Below are positions 26,336-35,600 of a DNA stretch of 37,088 nt, piece by piece. This DNA is from Chitinophagales bacterium (GTDB taxonomy: Bacteria > Bacteroidota > Bacteroidia > Chitinophagales > Chitinophagaceae), in the NCBI GenBank assembly GCA_030832645.1, contig JAURIR010000013.1, positions 1-37,088 of the forward strand, written 5' to 3'. The notes under the pieces are model-generated. The model saw only the letters and a program-made list of their open reading frames with translations. It had not been told where the DNA came from and ran no database searches. Both the position numbers and the translations under genes were made by a program. The stretch's first letter is position 1. Each line of letters opens with the position of its first letter.

Positions 26336-27610
26336 GTGAAATTGTTGTTTATTGACAAGTTAAGCTTGCTGATGATTTTATTTGTCCAACCATTTTTTTC
26401 TGATGGACAAGAATTGTCGTTGAAAAAAGAAAAGCAGTTTGCATTGCCAGCAAGCAATAAAGAAATTATTGTTGAAAACTTTAATGTAAACAAAGAGGAT
26501 TTTCTTAAGAAACTCATTCCTCAAAATACTGCCACAGCCTCCGATTTTGTTCCAGATGTTTCACTTGGTGATAGTTTAAAAGTATTGCTAAGAGACAGTG
26601 GAAAACTGAAAATCGGTTTGGATAGCATATACTTATTAAACCATCTCGTTCTTGAGGAAAATAAAATTCAATACCTGGCAAATATTGTCTTTTCCGTTAA
26701 GAGGTTAGGTGCTACGAAAAGTTTAAATTATGCGGTCAAGAAAGGCGATACCATCAGATTTAGTTATACCATTTTGAAAGGGGCTGGCTTGGATGAACTT
26801 GAGGTACTGGAAGGAAAAGAATTGAGATATGGTTTCTCAAAATCAAAAAAAAATGTAGAACAAAATGGTGAGTTTGTGGCCTCAGCCGATGAAATAGTTG
26901 TTTTTAATCTTACCAACAAGGGAATCAACAGTTCTAAAGGGAAACTGCTGATTACCAGAAAGGAAATGCAACAAAAACTAAGTTTTGTTTTCAGCTGCGA
27001 TACCCTTGACCACATTGTAAAGGAAATCAAGCAATTGCAAGATACGGTTACTGAAATATTGGTTAAAAAAACATTCAGCACTCCATCGAAAACGGATATC
27101 ACCCAATCAAATCGCGTTCAATTGAACATTCCTGTGCCTCCCAATAAAACACCCATTGCCATTGCATATTGGTTTGGAACCAAAGAACAAAACAGATTGC
27201 AATGGAATGCGCTATCAGAAGCCGATAAGGAACACTCACCTTTAGAGGCTTATGTAACAAGAGAAATTTCTCGAGATGGAACATTAAACTTGCCTGAAGA
27301 ACAAGGTTCTGAGATTGATATTTCCCTAAAAGACAAGGAGGGCTTGAGCCTAAGGCTATCAAACGGTGCAGTAAAAAAAACAAATTATGCTACGCCTACC
27401 TTAAATAAAAAATGGAACTACGCATGCTTCTCTATTCAAAAAAATATTTTTTTCCCAGAAACTTTCATCCTGGAGGTACAAAACAATTCAACTTTGTACA
27501 ATACCATCACTGAGTTTGAAATGATAGGATTGTTTTTAAACGAATATCAAGCAGAAATAGAAACCAAAATAACCACTTGTAAAGAGTACGTAACAATAAA
27601 GACATTATGA
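26336..27610 (+). CDS. Secreted or periplasmic protein of unknown function
   Basis: This 424-residue protein has an N-terminal signal peptide (about residues 1-24, hydrophobic core LSLLMILFVQPFF). No family is recognised. The mature part looks beta-rich, with a segment at about residues 120-215 (AVKKGDTIRFSYTILKG, FVASADEIVVFNL) and a C-terminal half from about 255 (IPVPPNKTPIAIAYWFGTKE) containing several aromatic strands. A DSGKLKIGLDSIYL stretch lies near residue 90. The start is a GTG one base after the DUF4407 stop; no nearer in-frame ATG gives a complete signal sequence. The stop overlaps the next start (ATGA at 27607). It probably works with its membrane neighbours in the periplasm. 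Confidence 0.7.
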   Translation: MKLLFIDKLSLLMILFVQPFFSDGQELSLKKEKQFALPASNKEIIVENFNVNKEDFLKKLIPQNTATASDFVPDVSLGDSLKVLLRDSGKLKIGLDSIYLLNHLVLEENKIQYLANIVFSVKRLGATKSLNYAVKKGDTIRFSYTILKGAGLDELEVLEGKELRYGFSKSKKNVEQNGEFVASADEIVVFNLTNKGINSSKGKLLITRKEMQQKLSFVFSCDTLDHIVKEIKQLQDTVTEILVKKTFSTPSKTDITQSNRVQLNIPVPPNKTPIAIAYWFGTKEQNRLQWNALSEADKEHSPLEAYVTREISRDGTLNLPEEQGSEIDISLKDKEGLSLRLSNGAVKKTNYATPTLNKKWNYACFSIQKNIFFPETFILEVQNNSTLYNTITEFEMIGLFLNEYQAEIETKITTCKEYVTIKTL

Positions 27611-29325
27611 TTCATTATTTAAAAATATTTTTGCTCCTCCTGTTTTTGAATATTTTTTCAGGTTGCAAGGAATATTCAAAATTGAAAAGCGGCACACGCA
27701 GGGTTTCTTCAGAACTTTCCCTCCTTAAAAAATCAGGTAACTTTATAAAGGGGCTTGGAGCTGATCGCAATGCGCCTGACTCTGCAGATTTGGTGATGAC
27801 ACCAATCAAGCAAAAAAACCTTTTAAACAGTTATGATTATTTGTACGATTGGTTAAATGGAAAAAATTCAACTTTACGGGCAGATAATTTTCAATGGGAT
27901 TCAAGCCGTAACACATATACAATATTTGATTCATCATCCAGAAGACTTCATCCCGATATTGAAGTATATGGATGGCATCCATATTTTATGGGTGAACTGT
28001 GGAAAACATACCCATATGCGTTGCTTTCTACGATTTCATTTTTTTCATATGCTGTAGATGAAGAAACAGGATCATATAGCAATCCGGATCACATCAACCA
28101 ATGGAGAAATATAGGCATGGTCGACTCTGCGCATGCCCACAACAAAAGAGCCCTGCTCACCGTCTCTTGTCATGGTGACAAACAGGCAAACCGCTTTTTA
28201 GAAAATAATTTGGCCTGGACAACCTTGGCTGATTCTGTTAGTAGCTTATTGCAGGAAAAAAATGCAGATGGCGTTGAACTTGATTTCAGAAATTTTTCTG
28301 AAGACAAGCGTGTTGCATTTGTGAATTTTGTAAAGTACTTCAGGGAGCGGATGGAAAAGAAAATAACAAACAAAATATTTTATCTGGCAGTCAGCTTGCC
28401 GCCTGGCAATGTCAACCAATTGTTTGATGTAAAAGAGATTCAGGTTTATGCTGAGGCCATGGTCATCAGAGGGTATGATCTTCATGAATTAAATCAAGAA
28501 AAAGGATATGCTGCTGTTGCTCCTCTGCGTGTAGATGATGCTGAGGGCTTTAGCCTTGAGTCTGTTGTGAACGAATATTTGAATGCTGGAATTGATGCGT
28601 CAAAAACCATTTTAGCTTTACCGCTTTATGGTACACAATGGAAAGGATCAAATAATGGGGATGATTTCTATGCATCTGATTTTGATAAAAAAATCACATA
28701 TAAAGAGATCAAGGACCTGTACAACTCTTTGGATACCACGTTAGAATTAGTAGCGAATTTAGATCCAGTGATGATGACCAACTATTACATGTTGGAATTC
28801 CCTGACAGTACCAATGTTGAATGCTGGTTTGACGATGATTACACATTAGGAAAAAAAATGAACTTCGCATTCGCCAGAAAGTTGAAAGGAGTTGGACTTT
28901 GGGCATTGGGCTATGACAATGGACGGTCGGAAATTTGGAATCTCATCGACAAAAAATTGACAACAGATACTTTGGAAGTAACCGATCCAATTATGGAAAT
29001 CGAAGGATATCCCATTAAAGTGGCTTCTTATATTGACAAGCACTCCAATCTGTTCCTGACAACGTCTATCATTATGGCTTTGGCATTTTTAATCGCATTG
29101 CTTATTGCTTTTTCAGATTGGCGTGTACGTGATGCCATTTTCAACAATCAGTTCAACCATTTTGTATTTATTATTGTAGCGACGTTGACAATCCTGCCCA
29201 TATTATCAATGGTTGGTTTTTTGGGAAGGGGCAAATGGCAGATTGTGTTATCCTTTTTAACTGGAATATTGGTCGGTTATGTCTTTTTGCAGTTGAAAAC
29301 TTATTTACGCTTCAAACGGCCTTAG
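27607..29325 (+). CDS. GH18-fold pseudoenzyme with lipobox and three C-terminal membrane helices
   Basis: This 572-residue protein has an export signal ending in a lipobox-like FSGC (Cys20). It is followed by a GH18 chitinase/SleL-type barrel from about residues 115 to 455. Recognisable landmarks are the strand STISFFSYAV, the catalytic-strand region at 221-229, the RGYDLHE strand, LALPLYGTQW, the ECWFDDDYTLGKKMNFA strand and VGLWALGYDNG. The DGxDxDxE motif reads D221-G-V-E-L-D226-F-R228, so the acid/base glutamate is an arginine and the protein should not hydrolyse glycosidic bonds. Three hydrophobic helices follow (about 480-500, 518-538, 544-561). It is probably a periplasmic glycan- or peptidoglycan-binding domain fixed to the inner membrane. 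Confidence 0.85.
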   Translation: MIHYLKIFLLLLFLNIFSGCKEYSKLKSGTRRVSSELSLLKKSGNFIKGLGADRNAPDSADLVMTPIKQKNLLNSYDYLYDWLNGKNSTLRADNFQWDSSRNTYTIFDSSSRRLHPDIEVYGWHPYFMGELWKTYPYALLSTISFFSYAVDEETGSYSNPDHINQWRNIGMVDSAHAHNKRALLTVSCHGDKQANRFLENNLAWTTLADSVSSLLQEKNADGVELDFRNFSEDKRVAFVNFVKYFRERMEKKITNKIFYLAVSLPPGNVNQLFDVKEIQVYAEAMVIRGYDLHELNQEKGYAAVAPLRVDDAEGFSLESVVNEYLNAGIDASKTILALPLYGTQWKGSNNGDDFYASDFDKKITYKEIKDLYNSLDTTLELVANLDPVMMTNYYMLEFPDSTNVECWFDDDYTLGKKMNFAFARKLKGVGLWALGYDNGRSEIWNLIDKKLTTDTLEVTDPIMEIEGYPIKVASYIDKHSNLFLTTSIIMALAFLIALLIAFSDWRVRDAIFNNQFNHFVFIIVATLTILPILSMVGFLGRGKWQIVLSFLTGILVGYVFLQLKTYLRFKRP

Positions 29326-29326
29326 C

Positions 29327-29587
29327 ATGTTGAAAAAAATAGCAGATGAACTGGGATTCTTTATCATAAAACTGGTGATTGCCTTAGCCATTCTTCCCGT
29401 TTTACTGTATTGGTTTGATTTTAGATCTTCCAACGAGGCAATGAACAAGGTTGAACAACTTTTTTTAATCGAAATATGCGTACTGGTTTTATTCTGTTCA
29501 CTATTTGTTCTATACATCCTTCGATTTCTGCTCTCCCTCTTGTTTAAACAAAATAAAGAAAAAACGGAGGGTAAAAAACAACCATAG
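29327..29587 (+). CDS. Small two-helix membrane protein, last gene of the operon
   Basis: This 86-residue protein has hydrophobic segments at about residues 9-28 and 43-71 and a positively charged C-terminus (KQNKEKTEGKKQP), so both ends probably lie in the cytosol. It starts one base after the stop of the GH18-like gene. No family is recognised. The hydrophobic pattern, start spacing and orientation support a real gene. Size and topology resemble the first gene of the run (1455-1679), but they share no obvious sequence. It may be a subunit of the same membrane complex. Confidence 0.65.
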   Translation: MLKKIADELGFFIIKLVIALAILPVLLYWFDFRSSNEAMNKVEQLFLIEICVLVLFCSLFVLYILRFLLSLLFKQNKEKTEGKKQP

Positions 29588-29608
29588 AAACTGGGTTGGA
29601 ACTTCAAG

Positions 29609-29630
29609 GAAAAACTGAATCAAGTTTTTC
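29609..29630. terminator. Candidate bidirectional terminator between convergent genes
   Basis: An 8-bp inverted repeat, GAAAAACT (29609-29616) with AGTTTTTC (29623-29630), surrounds a 6-base loop. It lies in the 58-bp gap between the convergent injection operon and the receptor gene. The stem is A/T-rich and no long T tract follows, so it is a modest candidate, but no better one is visible in this gap. Confidence 0.4.
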
Positions 29631-29645
29631 TACCCATTGGGAAGT

Positions 29646-32573
29646 CTAATGAATGTTGTATGTGATTTTCAATCTTATAAAACGTCCTCTTTGCGACATG
29701 AATGGAACGTTTTGATCACTATATGGAGCGTTTTTTTCTCCCCATGGCATATTGAATGAAGCTTCAGCCTGACGAGGTCCTGCCGCATAATACAATTTTC
29801 CCTTTGGATCAAGCAGGTTCATGTTCAGAATGTTTTCGACACCAAGGTCTAACCGCAAATACGGAAATCCTTTTGCTGCTATTCCCAAGTTTCCATTGAA
29901 AATGATATAGTCAGGCAATGTTCTGCTGGAGTCAACCCCAAGATTCTTTTTTACTGTTGTGTTTTCCCCCACTCGCCTGCCCGATACATAATTGCCCCTC
30001 AAGTTAAGTGAAGCCCTGAATGGCCCAACTTTATCCAGATAAGTGGTCAGTCCAACATTCAAATGATGTGAGGCAATATCACCCAATCTGATGTTCTTCA
30101 CACTAGAGTCAATTTTGGAAGCTGTTTGATAAGGTATTATGTAGGTGTGATTTGCATTGATCGTCAAGTAAGGTGTGGGCTTTAAACTAATATTGGTCAT
30201 CATGCCCTTGATCTCATATTTTCCAGAATGTACATTGATCTTTATGGATGTACCCGGGAGGGTTTTAGATGCCACTGCATTGTTCACCCAATACCAAAAA
30301 CCGATAATATTCCAGTTCAATAAAGATTTATTGGGATTGGGATTGATACGGCCGTTGAATTCCAGATTGACATAGTCAATGTTTTCTGTACGAAGGTCAG
30401 GATTGGCCACACGCCCACCTCCTGTTGAATACTTGGTCCATTGTGAAACACTTTGAACACCGTGTGAATAAATCGCCTTTGCATTGAACAAATGATGATA
30501 TTGATAAACCAGCGCCAAGCGAGGAGATATTTTTACTCCAAAGCCCTCAGAATTTCGAATGGTATTACGATCGCGACGCGTACCGGCAAATATGGAGAAT
30601 TGCTTATTGAAGGCATAAGAGAACTGACCAAAAACGCCAAAATCAACAATATCGTATAAATTGCTTCCCGCTATATTGCTCTCAGCTATACCTTTTTCCT
30701 TGGCCAAGAAAATATTTTTTTGCTTGTCTTCAAATTCCTTGACAGATGCACTTTTGGTATCAAAATCCTGATAGATCAGATAATCCCCTTGTGTTTGTGT
30801 GTAGCGTAAATCTAACCCACTTATAACATCAAACTTTTTATTTTTACTTGTATAGAAGTAGCGCAATTCGTTTCTGGCTTGTAATGCTTTGTAATAATAG
30901 TACTTGTTTCTCCATCCATGTTGCACCAGTGATAATCGTTCCAATTGATAACCCTCAGTCCCATACATATCAGTAACTTCGCTGGTAAGACCAGGCTTTC
31001 CAGGAAGCAAAGCATCAGGGTAAAGTAAATTTGCAAAATGAAGTTTCGTTCCCGGATCTCCAAAAGCCATAAAGTTTACACGGTTTGATTCCTTATCCAG
31101 GCTATGGACCTCGAATGTAGTAAGGTTTGTTATCTCAGAGCGTTCACTTAATTTTTTTTGGACATTAGCATACAGCGTTGTGTTGACAGGTGCCCATATA
31201 GATCCATTGTTTGATCCAGCTTCGTTTATATCCTGATAAAAGTTAACCCCCTCTTTCAATTTCCAATGTCGGAAACCAAGTGTAAAATCAGATACTTTCA
31301 ATTTTATTCCAAAGTAGTAATCTTCTGTTGCATTGGAATATCCAACTGGCGCGCCATTTACCATGCCATTATAAGATGCCTTATCCAATTGACGGGCACG
31401 ATAGATTCCTTGTTGTGTTAGCGCAATTTTGGAAACATTGCCCTGATTATCCATGGATACGGTATAGTAAGGACTAACCATGGGCAACTTCATGTCACTC
31501 ATGTATTTTTTCAATCCACCTGTCCAACTGATATTGGTCATCGTAAAGTTATCGTAGGTCAATGAATCGATATCGCTATCCTCATAATCATAGAACTCAC
31601 CTTTCATTTGATGTTCATCTGACCTGTAATAACGGCCTGTAAGCTGAACACTGAAATTTGATCCTGGCTTACCTTTTAGGTTCATTGTAAGGTCTGCACT
31701 TTTGGTCTTGTATCCGCCTTGCAGCACATTTCCATAAAGGGAAAATTTGGCCGACTTGTTGTTATCGGGTTTGCCTTTGTTTTTTTTCAACAAGGGATCT
31801 GTTGGGTCTTCACTTGGATCCAGGGTGATGATGTTAATGGCTCCCACAAATGATCTTGGACCATACATGGTAGACGATGGGCCATACAGTACTTCAATTG
31901 CTTTGACTGCTGTTAATGGGTATTGACGGGATAAATACGCCCAGTTCAACCAAAGATCATTTTCTTCCACTCCATCCACCATCAAAAGCGTTCTTTCTGT
32001 ATTTTCCTGGCGAAACCCAAGCTGAAAAATGTTGGCATAGGTTACAGAATAAATTTTATTCACATCGAATCCCGGAAGGTCTTGAATTGCATCCACCAGA
32101 TCCAAATAACCACGCTCAATCATTTCATTCCGTGTAACCAACAAAACTGAAGCTGGGGCTTCATTGATATCTTCCACTTTTTTGGATACGGAGCTCACAC
32201 GCATTTCGACCCCTTCCTGAGACAACCGATCAAAAATATCGCGAAATACAATATTCTTCAGGTCTGTAGGCTGGGTATAATTCGGTTTTAAAACAACAAT
32301 TGACTTGATGTAGTTTTCTGCCTCTTCAAGGGAATCAATGGCAATATAGGTCAAGGCCAATAATTCATAGGCCTGGGCTTTGGTGTCTGCAGAACCCAAT
32401 CCGTCTTCACGAACACATTTTCCGAGTGAATCAATCACCTTTTGAAAATCACCAATCAGGTAATACGATTTTACCTGATCGAGATTAACTGAACAATAAG
32501 TCGTTTTTTGTGCAAAAACTGCAACAAAACTGAAGACGGTAAAACAAAGTGTCAAAAAAAATAAGCGACTCAT
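29646..32573 (-). CDS. TonB-dependent outer-membrane receptor with N-terminal TPR-like region
   Basis: This 975-residue protein has a signal peptide (about 1-21, ending VFAQ). Residues about 25-110 form a TPR-like helical region (VKSYYLIGDFQKVIDSLGKC and YELLALTYIAIDSLEEAENY) instead of the usual carboxypeptidase-like domain. The plug at about 125-250 carries EAPASVLLVTRNEMIERGY, LDLVDAIQDLPGFDVN and VEVLYGPSSTMYGPRSFVGAI-type residues. The rest is an outer-membrane beta-barrel ending in RGRFIRLKITYNIH. Such receptors import a ligand across the outer membrane using TonB energy. No SusD partner follows, and the substrate is unknown. It lies 104 bp downstream of the STAND gene on the same strand. 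Confidence 0.92.
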   Translation of the reverse strand: MSRLFFLTLCFTVFSFVAVFAQKTTYCSVNLDQVKSYYLIGDFQKVIDSLGKCVREDGLGSADTKAQAYELLALTYIAIDSLEEAENYIKSIVVLKPNYTQPTDLKNIVFRDIFDRLSQEGVEMRVSSVSKKVEDINEAPASVLLVTRNEMIERGYLDLVDAIQDLPGFDVNKIYSVTYANIFQLGFRQENTERTLLMVDGVEENDLWLNWAYLSRQYPLTAVKAIEVLYGPSSTMYGPRSFVGAINIITLDPSEDPTDPLLKKNKGKPDNNKSAKFSLYGNVLQGGYKTKSADLTMNLKGKPGSNFSVQLTGRYYRSDEHQMKGEFYDYEDSDIDSLTYDNFTMTNISWTGGLKKYMSDMKLPMVSPYYTVSMDNQGNVSKIALTQQGIYRARQLDKASYNGMVNGAPVGYSNATEDYYFGIKLKVSDFTLGFRHWKLKEGVNFYQDINEAGSNNGSIWAPVNTTLYANVQKKLSERSEITNLTTFEVHSLDKESNRVNFMAFGDPGTKLHFANLLYPDALLPGKPGLTSEVTDMYGTEGYQLERLSLVQHGWRNKYYYYKALQARNELRYFYTSKNKKFDVISGLDLRYTQTQGDYLIYQDFDTKSASVKEFEDKQKNIFLAKEKGIAESNIAGSNLYDIVDFGVFGQFSYAFNKQFSIFAGTRRDRNTIRNSEGFGVKISPRLALVYQYHHLFNAKAIYSHGVQSVSQWTKYSTGGGRVANPDLRTENIDYVNLEFNGRINPNPNKSLLNWNIIGFWYWVNNAVASKTLPGTSIKINVHSGKYEIKGMMTNISLKPTPYLTINANHTYIIPYQTASKIDSSVKNIRLGDIASHHLNVGLTTYLDKVGPFRASLNLRGNYVSGRRVGENTTVKKNLGVDSSRTLPDYIIFNGNLGIAAKGFPYLRLDLGVENILNMNLLDPKGKLYYAAGPRQAEASFNMPWGEKNAPYSDQNVPFMSQRGRFIRLKITYNIH

Positions 32574-32677
32574 GTATGATTCATTTTTTCAGATGAATGG
32601 GCAGCTTTTCTCTGGCAATTGAAATAATTGCATTGAGAAAAGAATTCAAGGATGGTAACATTTGAGATATTGAAATT

Positions 32678-35600
32678 TTATCTTTTGTTGTTCTGCTGTT
32701 TCCAATTCAATACATCTTTGTATAAATCATCCATTCTGGTACTCCACTTCAACAACTCTCCACCCTCGTCAACAGTAAGCAATTCTGTGCGTCCATTCGC
32801 TTTCATCAATCCTAAATCCCAAATCCATTTTCTGAAACCTTTGAGAATTAGTACGTTTTCTTCCCAAGAGCTGAAATTGTCAGAAGAGATATTATAAATA
32901 TTGGCTGTATTGTCCATGCTTGCGGTAATCAGTTGCTGTGATTCCCTGTCCACCAACATTGATGTTATTTTAGTTTTATGCGGTTTAAATGTTTCATAAG
33001 GTTGAATTTTGCTGCCATTCAACGGGCTACAAATAAAGACTTGTCCAGCATCTGATCCCCAAAAGCTGTATTTGTCAGAAACCGCTACACTGGAAACTTT
33101 ACCGACTGGCATGTTGTTGGGCAAGATCAAGGCAGTGGCTGTCTCTCGCTTTAGATCATACAAATACAATTCAGAAGCGGTTTTTAAGATCACCCGTTTA
33201 TCGTTCAGCTCAAACAATTGAAGAATGCCTTTGGGCGCCTTAAGCATTTCACGTGCCCCCGAGTTGATTGTTATTTTTTCAAGCATCCCTTTGTTCAGTG
33301 TAATCAACTGATCGTTAAAAACAATTAAACTGGAAATGATGTCCTGTTCCAATCTGGCGATTTTTCTCTCCCGTTCAGCAGGAGTTTTACCATTTCGATT
33401 GAACAAGAATATCTCTCCTGCTACATTGGTGAACAAGACAGATGACTCATTATAAAACTTGACTGTACGGATACGATTTTGATTGAATTTGGTATTATAC
33501 AGTTCTGGCTTCTCCCCAGGTTTAAAAAAAACGATACGCTGGTCATCACCAGATGCAACCGCCAACTTGTTTTCGTACATGTCAATATCCCTCAAGCCGG
33601 ATTCTGCAGTGTAGAGATTTTGATCGCTGTTGAATAAGGAAGGCTTGTTGTCCAGTATTTTCCACTTCACCGTTGTGAGCAACCGGTAAAGATTGTCGAA
33701 TGGAATGACTTTTCCGCCATTCAGTTTTTGTGATATGTTTACATAGCGAACATAATTGTTGAGCAAACTGTCTACAAAGGCCACCCTTGCATCAAGGGTT
33801 GCATAGGTTTCAGAATTCAACCGATTCAACAGCGCTACAATTCTACTCCTGGAATCAATAAAATCGCGAGAATTGTTGGCAAGTATCGCATTTTCAAGTG
33901 CAATTGATCTTTGTAAATTTGCTTCATCAGCATTGTTTTCAGCTTTTTTTTGATTGGTCTCTGCCCTTTTAATCTCAATTTTTAACGCTTGTGCCAGTTT
34001 AACTGCCCTTTGCTCATTTTTATTGGACATGACCATTGCCTCATTGGCAATGGTTCTTTCTTTATTGGCAATTTTGGTTTGTTGCAATGCCAACAAACGT
34101 TGCGTTTGAGCAGCCCTCGCTGAATCAAGCGCTGCTTTTTCAGCTTTTTGGGCCTTTCCTCTCTCGTACTCAGCTCGATCGGCCTCTTGGGTTGCTTTTA
34201 TTTTTTCTTCATTCGCCTCTTTTTGTTTACACCAGGTATATAAAGACAGAATTAACATAGCACCTGCAACTACTCCCCAAATTAACTTATACTTTTTTTG
34301 ACGTTTCAACTCTCGTTTCCGAGCAGTTTCCTTTCTTTCCAAGGCCAGTTGATGTTCCTGTTGGCTTTTCATCAAATAATCAATGGCCAAATTGTACATT
34401 CCATTGAACTGATCAGCCCAAACCTTTTTTGGGGCTTCCCTAAAATACCAATGGATCATCAAATCCAAATCCGGAGGAACCATACAGCCGGCTTTACCTT
34501 GCTCAAACAACAATGCTCGTTCCGATAGACGCAAATAACTTTCTCTCGACTCACGTTCTTCATTGATCCAATCTGATAATTGCTGCCATTTTTGTAGCAA
34601 ATGGGTATTTCCGATATTGATGATGGTATCATCATTTAAATTGTCCTTGTGCAGGTAATCTGACTTATGGGTATACGGCTGAATGAATTCCAGCACATTG
34701 GGCACTGCACGATATAGTGACATGAGGAAACCCTTTAGCTCAGCACTTCGGACCTCGGTTATTTCCTGAATGTGTTTCAACGTACGATATGCTTGAACCT
34801 CCGGTTCTGTAACAGGCAGGGCAATCAACTTGAAAAGTTGTTCCATCAATTTCTTATCCAGAGAAGTTTGGGCTTGGTAAAACTTTTCTAAATCAAACGC
34901 GACACCTGAAGATAAGTCACCCCATACAGCAACATCTTTTATATTGACCGTTTGTGTTTCGATCAGGAGCGACTGAACAACCCCTTTTTCTTTTTTTTCT
35001 TGCTCTGCCAGAAGCGAAAAGTTGGCCTTTATCCGTTTTTGAACCAAACGGTGAAGGCATAACTGGACAAAAGGAAGGTTTTGGGCATTCTGATCATACC
35101 CATTCTCTAAAAATAAAAATGCCTCTTCAGAGAGCAGGATATTGTGCTGCTTCAATGATCCCTGAATAACCTGTTTCAAATCTTCTTGCCGCAACAATGG
35201 AAGTGCATATAATCCACTGTTCAGATGGTCTTGGATGCTCCTATAATTGTACATCCTCGGTAAAAACGAAGACCTCAAACCGATCATCACATATACTGGG
35301 GCCCTTGAAGCAGCTACAGCACGGGCTAAATTATTGAACAAGAGGCTGATGTCCAAGTCCCAATGCTCGTTGCGTTGCTTGCTAAGCCCATCAAATTTAA
35401 AGATGTCTTCAAATTGATCCAGTACAATCAACAGGTTTTTTTGGTGCAAGCTTTCCTGTTGGGCCGCTACCCTCAATAAGCCAGAGTGGTCTTTTCGAAT
35501 CTCACGTACGATTTCTTCCTGTAATTCCAATGAACCTTTACTACCATCGGCTAGCACATTCTCTTCTGCTAGCGCTGCCGCAAGATTTTCTATAGGCGTT

